NCBI GenBank assembly: GCA_001931875.2
Contig: MSJH02000265.1
Coordinates: forward strand, 1-36,083
Length of the DNA: 36,083 nucleotides
Origin: Byssochlamys sp. IMV 00236
Lineage: Eukaryota; Ascomycota; Eurotiomycetes; Eurotiales; Thermoascaceae
Reading direction: 5' to 3'
Shown: one piece after another, positions 21,530 to 30,309 of the stretch
Position numbering within the stretch: position 1 is the stretch's first letter
How the letters are laid out: each line of letters begins with the position of its first letter
Notes under the pieces: generated by a model
The model's input: only the letters and a program-made list of their open reading frames with translations
Told to the model about the DNA's origin: nothing
Databases searched by the model: none
Made by a program: the position numbers and the translations under genes

Positions 21530-22621
21530 ATGAGCCAACAACAACAACAACAGCAACAGCAATCTTTAACCAATACTAATACTATTAATAGCACTAATAC
21601 AACAACTAATAATACTGATTATCAGACCAATTTCAACATGTCTTGCCCTGTTACCAAGCTTGATCTTCCTGATCAATCTGTAGCTTATACAGGTAACATA
21701 CTAATACTAAAGACATCATATCTGTAGCACATGAACTCACATTGAATATAGGTGCTACCTTTTACGTCTCGCCACTAGCGACTACAACAACAGCAGCTCA
21801 GACGACACCGTCTTATTTTTACGACTCTGCTTCTGTTCAGCAACCATTTACACCTGCAAATAACAGGGTAACCATTTCTCCTTCTTCTATCATGATCCAA
21901 GAGCCTCCTATGTTGGTTGCTTCTTCTTCATCTACTACCACAGCCTCTACCATGTCGTCTTCCTCGGTTGAATTCTTAAATGAGGCATTTGCAAAGGCAA
22001 CTTCTTTGCCAGAGTCATTCTATCCTGAATTCTTACAATACTCCAAGGAGACCTATGAGCAATCTACTGGAGGTGGTCCCCACCGTAAGAAGCAAAAGAG
22101 TCATCACTCTACAAAGGGTAAAAAGGAAGATGATCACTCTGATGAGGATGTGAACCCGTAAGTGTATACAAAAAGTCATTTATTAATGTGGTACAAATCA
22201 TTCTCTTTTCCCTAGGAATGGTTTATCATCTTCCGAACTTCGAAGGCAAATCCATATTCAATCTGAGCAAAAAAGAAGAGCTCAGATTAAGGATGGGTTC
22301 GAAGAATTAAGAAATGAGTTGCCTGCCTGTTTGAACAAAAAGATGAGCAAAGTCGCTTTATTACATCGCAGTAAGACATGCTTTTTTTTGTTTTTGTTTT
22401 GTACTTATTTTTTTCTATAGCTGTTCAACATATTCAGCATCTTAAAGACACACAAATGTCTATCTTGTCAGAATTAGAACGACTCGTTCATGAAAACGAG
22501 CAACTTCGAAAGTAAGTCAGACTGTTTATTGGATAATAATGACTTATTATTTAGTAGGTTTCAAGAAAATGTACTTCAAAAGCAAGCATTGGAAAACATG
22601 TATAGCATGACCAACATGTAA
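21530..22621 (+). CDS. bHLH-zipper transcription factor (Myc/Max/Mlx-like basic region)
   Basis: Five exons: 21530-21692, 21752-22157, 22216-22370, 22421-22511 and 22558-22621 (or 22555). The product is about 292 residues. It opens with MS and nine glutamines, then an Asn/Thr/Ser-rich low-complexity region. A basic patch HRKKQKSHHSTKGKK (about residues 165-180) may be a nuclear localisation signal. The DNA-binding region is RRQIHIQSEQKRR, with H203, E207 and R211 in the His-Glu-Arg spacing that favours CACGTG E-boxes. The helix-loop-helix follows (QIKDGFEELRNELPACL, then SKVALLHRTVQHIQHL). Helix two runs into a leucine-rich coiled coil to the C-terminus. The gene has a long upstream region and is convergent with IML1. 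Target genes are unknown; Mlx-like lipid or sugar control is a guess I do not make from the sequence. Confidence 0.88.
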
Positions 22622-23016
22622 AAGAGCAACTCAAACAAACAGCAATTATATATACAGCAAGTGATCTCTTTCTCTTTTTCTTATTTTCTCTTTCAATTAT
22701 ATATACACATTGACAACCCACCTCACACATAATTGATGAATCCTCTCCCCTTTTTTTTCTTCTTCTCCCCCCTTTGTTTAATTTTGCATTGACTTTTTTT
22801 TTGTTTTGCATCTTGGGTATTAAAGTAGCCTTTACTATTATAATTTTTATATATATTTTACAGTTTTGATAAATGATAGCACTTGGGCCTTGTTACTAAA
22901 GTAACCATGGTGCACAGATAATGGTTGAAGCACATACCTTGACAACTGCAGCACATTGTGTGACAACATAATTTTTATACAATATATGTTGTATCACACA
23001 CCACGTGAAACAAACT
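22622..23016. other. Convergent 3' flanks of the bHLH and IML1 genes
   Basis: About 395 bp between two stop codons, rich in pyrimidine tracts (22670-22810). It must contain both 3' UTRs. Near its IML1 side lies a CACGTG inside a potential hairpin (see the entry at 22992). Confidence 0.7.
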
Positions 23017-23029
23017 TTAGTGTGTGATA
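22992..23029. promoter_or_regulatory. 10-bp perfect inverted repeat around a CACGTG E-box, spanning the IML1 stop
   Basis: Arms 22992-23001 and 23020-23029 are exact reverse complements (tatcacacac / gtgtgtgata), separated by 18 bases that contain CACGTG at 23002-23007 and the IML1 stop codon (23017-23019). In the IML1 transcript this could fold into a 10-bp stem at the end of the reading frame. As DNA it is an E-box of the type the neighbouring bHLH protein should bind. Both roles are inference. Confidence 0.4.
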
Positions 23030-26000
23030 TTGTCTTCAAAGTCATGCTCTGTTGTCTCCACAATAGCACTTGAATTTTCATAAACCCAAGCTGCGTGCTC
23101 TGATACTCCTTGTAAAAAGTGAGCCCGTGTTGTTTCCCAAAACTCGGTCAGCCACTGAACATCGGAGCAATGCTCCTGAAATTTAATGCGCAGAGTGTCT
23201 GGATGCTGAGCATTCGTTTGTCGGCGACTAAGTGCCGGCGTATGGTTTGCATGCAATCGATTGTTCACCCAAAAGAATCCTTCCTTGTTTGGGCGGATCT
23301 GGACAAAGGCAACCCCCGATCGATGGATGTATTGATCGTACTTGTAGACATCCTTGATGTATGAGTACTGCAGATCGACATGCTCGGCCTTGGCAAATTT
23401 CAAATCGGCTTCTACGTCAAGAACAAAGTCCAAGTGGCGCACAAGAGCAATCTCGTAAAACTGTGTAGGTACATCAATCTTGGCGGCTGTCATCAGTTCT
23501 TCCACTGATGGTGGTGATACGGCCAAGGGAATCGGCACCGGACATTGGAAAGGGTTATCGTTCTCAGAGTCCTCATAGGCTTGTTCAACTGATCCTTCAA
23601 CAAGTTTCAACCCACATCGTTCTGCTTGACGTCCCCAGTTTTGAACTAATTCTTGAATGAGCTGAGCAGTACATCCAAGCCAATTGATTTGGAAGTGGTA
23701 GCAGTTTTTAGGGTTATGGATAATGTCATAGTGCAAAATAGCCGTCTCTCGTCTGTCACTCTTCTTGTATGGATCAACATCGATGATCATTGACTGAGAC
23801 ATGTGGAATTCAACACGCTTATTGGATGTTGCCGTGCTTGACTGGCTGGGTACCTGCTTGAGTTCTTGATTGTTTTCATTCGTATGATGCGTCTTGCGTG
23901 CTGTTGTTGTCGTCTTTGACTTTTTCTTGTCAACTGCAAATTCTTCATGTAGCGTATAGAAATAGTTGCCATCTAGGAAGCTGTGGCGTTTGGTCGCTGA
24001 GACAAACAATGGTGGTTTTCGCTGCATGAGTGAGTTGCCAAATTGAACCGCTTGTTCGCGTGTGGTGATATCTTCAAGCTGGCTGATCAGCCAGTCTACA
24101 CATTCGCTACCCGTGAAAACATCGTGATACATTTTAAAATGCCAACGTCGGTCCATAATCTTTAACCCTCCTCTTGGATCCTGCATAGCCGCTGCTATAT
24201 CCTTTGTCTTGGATTCCTTTGTCAACACTGTGAACCAATGACTCTTTGACTCTGGTAAGCTTGTGGGATTTGTTCTGACGGCGTCGCTGGCTACATAGGC
24301 CGAAGGATCCATCGTGGTCAGTCGAATACCAAGGTCAGAAATTTCCCTTTTCCTTTTCTTTTGCAGCTCTTCGCGCTCCTCAGGTGTCAGCCATTTTGCC
24401 TTGCGCATGTTTTGTACCCATAACTCAAACAGGGCAATTCGCTTTTCTTCTTCGTCCAAGTGGTCATGAAGCGCAGCAGGGAACGTAATGTTTGTCGGCA
24501 AGGTCTCTCGAGGTATGAGTATGAACCGTGCACGCCAGAACCTCAGATTGTCCGTCAACTCCTCCTGGTATCCTGCGACGAGATGGTCCAAGTAATTCCA
24601 GGCATAGAGTAAACTAGGATAGTTAAATGTCACAGACTTTGGACGATACATGGGCATGTTCTTGGGCCATATAGTGCATTGGTAATTAATCTTGTTGATA
24701 TCAAAGTCAATGATTCGAACATATCTTCTTACTTCCACGTTTTGACCAGAGGAGTCAAATGTTAGCTGATGAACTTGGTGTCCCATCGACAGCCACCACA
24801 CCATATGCTTCCATCTCATTTTTTCGCCTTCTTCTTGCTGATGTTGCTGTTGCTGTTGCTGCTGCTGTTGGTCTGTGCTTATTGCTCCGGTCTGTGCGAG
24901 TTTCGCGTTACTCATAGTTGTCGTCCCGCTAGAAATGGTATTGTTGCTGCTCCGCACATCCTTGTCCTTGCCCAAGAGACTGCCCCCTAGAGCAGAGATA
25001 GGCGCAGCAGGTTCCTTTGGCTTTGTGCCTTGTGAACTTCCTGTGATGTCGACAATAATTTGAAATCCTTGAGCTAATCGTTGACTCAACATTTCGATTA
25101 ACAAGTTTTCGGTCTTTTTGTGTTCTGACAGGTTTTGGTCGCCTGCTTGATACAGATTGGCGTCTTCGCTGGCTGATACAGTATACATATAATGGTTGTA
25201 CCGTGCTGCAAGTTCCTCGTTTGATGGAAAATAATCTGTAGTGAGAGGTAAGCAAGCTGGCGTGACTAATGATCGCCAGTGGACAACTGGTCCATCAAAG
25301 CTTGCGGCTTTAGGTAGAGCGTGCTGCCAGCGCCGCAAATGAGAGGTAAACAGGTTTGGATTGTCCGAAGGGTTGCATGGGTTGATCAGAATATACTTAC
25401 AGGTTCGATTCAAGGTATGTGAAGGTGAAGATCGATTGACGCTTGTGCGCAACACTAGGTCACTATTACCTGACTGCTTGTGAATTGAAGGTAAACTCCG
25501 TGGTGAGTGGTTCGTCTTGTTTGTCGTTGTTGACGTTCTATTGTTCATATCACCTCTCAGCTTAATTGGCACCGGGTCGACCGTGCTACTACTGACAACA
25601 ACAGCATCATCGTCCTCTCCTCGATCAAATGGTAGGTTCATCGAGACTGATGCGTATTTGCCGTCGGTACTGTTCATTGTTCCTCTCCGTAGCGATCGAA
25701 AACGGTCATCTTTTGCATATGTTGGCGATGGCTCTGAGCCTTTAAGTTCTTCTTTTCTATCCAAAGGGCCTTTGGTACCCATCGATTGTGAGATAATAGA
25801 AGGTATACGACGCTGTTCTCCAGTGTAATGCCAAGTCTATCAAAGGAAATGGTATAAGCTTTATCTGTTTCATTTAAACCTTTTTTTTTTTTTTACCGTG
25901 GTTGATTTATGTCGGCTACTTGCGTTCTTCCAAAACTCGTTGGCATTCTCTAGTTTTTCGGGGCTATCTTCTGGACTCCTTGCGTTATGAAAAGTCTTTA

Positions 26001-27875
26001 TCATTTTCGTTGCCGAAACAGGTTTTTTATAAAATCGCGGTTCTGGGGTACTCTTGAAGAGACTAGCATCGTAAGTCTCATAGGCACGCCTTGAGTAACT
26101 GGAGGTTATTTCGCTATTTGCTGCTAAAAAGGACGATCTTCGTATACTTGTGGATATATTAGCAGACCTTGAAAGGTAAGTGGTTGTCTCTTCATGACTT
26201 GAAGTCATCTTTTCGGTCAAGCTACTACTACTCTTTTGAGGCCGTATAGATTTTTGATGTTCAGACAGGTAAGGTACAGAAATTCCTTTGAGATCATGTT
26301 CCATAATACCCATCATCTGAAGTTCATACATTTTACATCTCGTTTTAAACTTATCCTGCTTCAAGAACCGACCTGTTTCATGATGGTAAAAGCTGCAGTC
26401 GACCCAATGGGGAACATTAAAGTACTTTTTGGTTGGTTTATCGTCATTATCCTGATAAAGAGGGTCCATATAGCCAAGTACCTTTGCCGTCGTCGCTGAT
26501 TTTTCAGGCGATGCACCAAAGTTTGTAAACTGTTTCCTATTCTCGTTTTCATCTATAGCCAAAGGCGCGTCCATATAGTACATAAGTGGTGTGATATGTA
26601 AAGGAAGGGGCGATAGACACACAAGGTCCATAGCAATTCCATTGTCTGTCATCCTTTCGTTTGTCAATCGCAAAAGTTTTTTATTCACTGAAAATTTGCC
26701 TACACCAGGCGTGATCAGAATGATGGACAGACCCGTTCGCATCAGATCGCGATCAACATAGTGTTTGTCAAAGGGATTCAATGCTAGATTGATGGCTTCG
26801 AGCACATTGCCTTCAAAGGCCATCGATATTTGACCACTCATCACTTGTCGTCCATCTGGTTCTGATCGCAAGAGAACAGTAGGCTGAAAATTTGCTTGCT
26901 CTTTCTTGAGCTGACCAATGATCGACATCCAGTCGTCTGATGTCTCCCAGTCTGCTAATACCTTGTAAAAGTCCTTATAGTATCTTCCATCCTCTGCCTT
27001 GTTTAATAATGGATCTCCGTTGTGAGCTTCATAAAAAACACGGGTGAACAAGACGATGGATACGACATGGTTCGCTCCTTCTTCTTTCCAGCGACTAAAA
27101 AGTTGAGGCAGAAAGTTGCTGACTGCCTTTTCAAAATAGAGTTCCCCGTCTTCATCAAATTCCCACATCTCTTTAGACATTTGTATAAACAAAAAGTACT
27201 TGGCTGAGGCTGACCGAAATATCAATCGTGTATGCTCTGTGATATAGCCTGAGGTAATTTCCTGCCTAGCTCTGAACATTCGCTTGACGGTAGCTTTTAT
27301 AGATCCTGCAAAAAGAATCTTTTTTTCAAGATAAGCGCAGGTACTTTTGAGACTTTGTTGTAACCTCCACATGTCACTTCGACTTAGATATTGTTCTTTA
27401 AATGCCAGTTCGATATGATCAACTGAAACAGATGTGGGATCAATCTATTAAATAAACTTTAGTTATAACCTTTCTTATATCCTTTTATTTACCAGCTCCA
27501 CATAGACTTCCTGTCTTGACCTTAAATTAAACCGATCTGCTAAATCTTTGGATATAGAAAGCTTTCATTGTATGTTTAGTTTTTTCTTTTTTCTTTTTTG
27601 AATGCATAATTAAAGTAATTTACTTGCAATTGCTTTGTCAAGCTCTCTTTATCTGGCGCATATCCTTTAACAATAACATACTCTGTGGCCTCCTGTTCTT
27701 GTGTTTGCTGATCTTTCTCTTGCTCGGGTGGACAATGAATTCTCAACAGTTGACCATCTCTGAAATTAGGGAATATCTCTGGATTCACAATAGCATCATT
27801 ATGGTGAGTCAAACCAAGATCGTGAATCCACAAGACAATTGGTTTATTAGATAACAAAAAGCCCTTGGGTGGCAT
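23017..27875 (-). CDS. IML1: Iml1/DEPDC5 homologue, GATOR1 (SEACIT) subunit
   Basis: Catalytic GAP-side subunit of the complex that inactivates Rag GTPases at the vacuole and so lowers TORC1 activity when amino acids are scarce. Four exons: 27875-27624, 27561-27493, 27444-25897 and 25836-23017; introns are 62, 48 and 60 nt. The product is about 1562 residues, close to yeast Iml1 (about 1580). It shows the N-terminal Iml1 region (MPPKGFLLSNKPIVLWIHDL; DLADRFNLRSRQEVYVEL), the conserved SKEMWEFDEDGELYFEKAVS and NHVVSIVLFTRVFYE, and a DEP domain at about residues 1169-1253 (WHFKMYHDVFTGSECVDWLI ... RHSFLDGNYFYTL). A glutamine run (about 946-957) lies in a Ser/Thr-rich linker and is encoded by an imperfect CAG/CAA repeat. 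The C-terminal domain includes FHYDIIHNPKNCYHFQINWL-like sequence and LRIKFQEHCSDVQWLTEFWE. Confidence 0.95.
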
Positions 27876-28034
27876 TTTTTATTATTGTTACTCTAAAAGA
27901 GCATAAAGTGAGACAGTCAGAATTGAGAGGGGAGCAAATTGGGTTCAAACACCGTTATGAAAAATTTAGTAGCCACAAAGCGAAGAATAAATGTTGAAGT
28001 GGGAACTTGTATAGTTTATTTTTATAAGACAGAG

Positions 28035-28616
28035 CTATTGCTGTCTTGCAGGCCTTGATTGGGGCACAGAACAAATGCTTTCTACAATTGATATAGATTG
28101 TCTTAATGTGCTTGCCAGATCATTTAAACCTTCTGGACTGTCCTTCAATTCCTCAATCCACTGCTTCACTTCGGAAGGAAGTCTAGATGAGATAATCTCC
28201 TGCACATCATATAGGTTATGATCAGGATACTCCCATCTATACTTCACTTCTACTGCACTGTCAGTCAGGAGATGCTTACTAATATAAGAAGGGCATCCAA
28301 TCTTGATAGATTCTTTCGTTCTAGCTTTCTTGGTGGATACCTCGCTTTCTTTCTTTTCTTGAGCTTTCCTGCATGGTCACATTGATATTTGATGGTATGC
28401 AATCTCAAAGGGGCTACAAGAGGTTGATCAAGAAAAGGTTTTGCTTTTTTTGTTAGTCCAGCTTTGGTGAAGGTTCCAGTTAGCATGTTTCTGGGCAATA
28501 TTGCTGAACCACTCTTCAAATCCTGCCTCGTTAACAAAACGAATGGCGACAACTTCATCATAATATTCAGGAATGATGCGGGTGATGAGATTGTCGTTGA
28601 TATTAATGACAGGCAT
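28035..28616 (-). pseudogene. Frameshifted relic of a transposase-type (FAR1/MULE-like) DNA-binding domain
   Basis: From the ATG at 28616 the frame reads PVININDNLITRIIPEYYDE and AGFEEWFSNIAQKHANW. The sensible frame then shifts by one near 28470 (TKKAKPFLDQPLVAPLRLHT, QCDHAGKLKKRKKARYPP). It shifts back near 28318 to the first frame (SIKIGCPSYISKHLL, KYRWEYPDHN, SSRLPSEVKQWIEEL), with a stop at 28035. The order (acidic N-terminal helix, Cys/His plus lysine-rich stretch, then a GCP-type core with a histidine) is what I know from FAR1-like domains at the front of Mutator-type transposases and their domesticated relatives. No transposase catalytic domain follows. Neither shift is at a homopolymer or bridged by a good intron, so mutation is likelier than splicing, though base-call errors are possible. 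Confidence 0.5.
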
Positions 28617-28752
28617 AGTTACTAGAAAAACGCGTAAAATACAATAATTAGGATTTTCGAAACCAGGTATAAAGTCACTCTTTTTCAATAAATTGCATAA
28701 TGTTTATAAAGAAGAAAGCACTTCATTTATTGGATTTTAGCTTAAATAAATA

Positions 28753-29604
28753 TTAGCTTGTTAATAAAATGATTTCTACACAAAAGAATACAATCAAGAT
28801 GACCACAGTGGCCAGAATGACTATTAGTTTATAATTACAATTCTTTTTATGCAGTAAGCCCACTGGTACTTTCTCGATCAAGTCCAAATTATCACCAATC
28901 ACATAGACAAAGTCACCTTCATGCAATATCAGTGGCCATCGTCGTCTGTATCTTTCAAAGATAATATTGAGCTCATTGCGTAGTTCCGATAGCACTTTAC
29001 ATGTATTGGCTAATACTTGAAGATCTTTATGAATATCTTGAACTGTGCTCATCCACTGTTGTATCCGTTCATCATTCGTCCTTTCTCCTCGTTGGAGTAA
29101 TATCTGTACAGGTAATGGAGGTGAAGTCGATTGAAACACCTGTTCGATATCGATTGCTGGTTGAATCTGTTTGATTTGCTCCTCAAAAAATAACGAAAAT
29201 CGTCTCTGATTATCCAAGACGATGGCCATGTACATCTCTATGAGTGTCTTGTAAGACTGAATCAGATGTTTGAACTTTCTGTTTCGCACATCCAAGTCAC
29301 TTAACCATGGTTTAGATGGCTCCAGGCTTTGAACAGCACAACGAATAGAGTGTAAAAACTTTTCTGCAGCTTGGACATCGCGTGTTAGCACTTTTCTACA
29401 TGACACTTGTTTTTGATGTATGCTTTGTTGATAAATAATTGTATAAGCATCTTGTATCTCTTGGATCAAGCGATGACATTGATTGATATGAAGTGTAGTA
29501 TGCTCCACAATAATATTAAACTCAAGCATGGAATCCAAAGTTTGTAGTAAGTGATCTCGATCATTAGACAAAGTTAGATCCAAGTATTGCTTTTCAGAAT
29601 TCAT
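28753..29604 (-). CDS. Divergent syntaxin-like (Qa-SNARE type) membrane protein
   Basis: An intronless gene for 283 residues. Seen: an almost wholly helical protein with one C-terminal transmembrane segment (YKLIVILATVVILIVFFCVE, about residues 258-277) followed by only a few residues, the layout of a tail-anchored syntaxin. The middle resembles the Habc-to-SNARE part of plasma-membrane syntaxins: DVRNRKFKHLIQSYKTLIEM, then DERIQQWMSTVQDIHKDLQV, then LILHEGDFVYVIGDNLDLIE just before the anchor, where a normal protein has LVxEQGEMIDNIExNV. By this alignment the zero-layer glutamine is replaced by glutamate, and several heptad positions are irregular. The family assignment is from pattern memory and is moderate. 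A non-SNARE helical membrane protein is the alternative. Confidence 0.5.
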   Translation of the reverse strand: MNSEKQYLDLTLSNDRDHLLQTLDSMLEFNIIVEHTTLHINQCHRLIQEIQDAYTIIYQQSIHQKQVSCRKVLTRDVQAAEKFLHSIRCAVQSLEPSKPWLSDLDVRNRKFKHLIQSYKTLIEMYMAIVLDNQRRFSLFFEEQIKQIQPAIDIEQVFQSTSPPLPVQILLQRGERTNDERIQQWMSTVQDIHKDLQVLANTCKVLSELRNELNIIFERYRRRWPLILHEGDFVYVIGDNLDLIEKVPVGLLHKKNCNYKLIVILATVVILIVFFCVEIILLTS

Positions 29605-29930
29605 TGTTTTTAAATAAATATATTAACACAAAAGAAGAGAACTCTCTCTCTCTCTTTTCAAGAATAAAGTTGGGCTTAGCTACGGTTTTATTGTTAAAAT
29701 AAGCGTTCTCTTGTAAATAAGCTATGCATCCTCTCCATACATTCACCACTCGTCTCTCTTTCTCTCTCATTTTGATATATATACACATGTATACATATAG
29801 AGAGAAGCCAAATAGACACATACAAATACAATATTCCATTTCCTTTGCTAAAAGTGTCTGTGTGGCTTGGAAATACAATTTCCATATTATAGCAGACCTT
29901 GTCTTTTTTTTTTTCTACAACTCATAGATC
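29605..29930. other. Shared upstream region of two divergent genes
   Basis: 326 bp between the start codons of the syntaxin-like gene (minus) and the small basic-protein gene (plus), presumably a bidirectional promoter. It contains CT-rich runs (29642-29658, 29755-29768) and a T-run just before the plus-strand ATG. I see no gene in it. Confidence 0.65.
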
Positions 29931-30212
29931 ATGGGCAAAAGTGCAAAATTCTACAAGCGTCCAACAAAAAAAGAAAAGGAAGGTCAAGCACTAAAGAAAT
30001 TAGCTGAACCTTCTGTCATTTCAAAGAATAAAACAAAAAATTCAATAGTTCTACAAGCAGCACAGGCAGCATTAGCAAACAAAGATCAAATGGATCTTGA
30101 TAAGCAACCTGAAAAACCAAAGCAAGAGAAGAAAAAGACAGATATACCAGATTATGTAGACCTGTTTTCAGGGAAAAAGACATATAAAAAAGTACCAGCA
30201 AAGAGAAAATAA
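29931..30212 (+). CDS. Small lysine-rich protein of unknown function
   Basis: A single-exon 93-residue protein starting MGKSAKFYKRPTKKEKEGQA and ending KTYKKVPAKRK, about one quarter lysine. The N-terminal MGKSAKFYKRPTKKEK block looks like a short motif I associate with small conserved fungal proteins, probably nucleolar or ribosome-biogenesis related. The composition and basic tails fit a nucleic-acid-binding or nucleolar protein, but I cannot name a family. Near the C-terminus DIPDYVDLFSGKKTYK is a second non-random stretch. The ATG follows a T-rich leader. The stop lies 97 bp from the convergent Argonaute stop. Confidence 0.72.
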   Translation: MGKSAKFYKRPTKKEKEGQALKKLAEPSVISKNKTKNSIVLQAAQAALANKDQMDLDKQPEKPKQEKKKTDIPDYVDLFSGKKTYKKVPAKRK

Positions 30213-30309
30213 AGCACGCTTTTTATTCAATTTGTTATAGAACAAAGCTAAATTTTTTCAATTTGAAGTTTATGCAATGAAAAAGTTCATACTGAGATTA
30301 TTTTTTGGT

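Noticed and set aside
24769..25255. Open frames on both strands around the CAG repeat of IML1
   Set aside because: They are shadows of the trinucleotide repeat and of the IML1 frame, with low-complexity leucine runs only.
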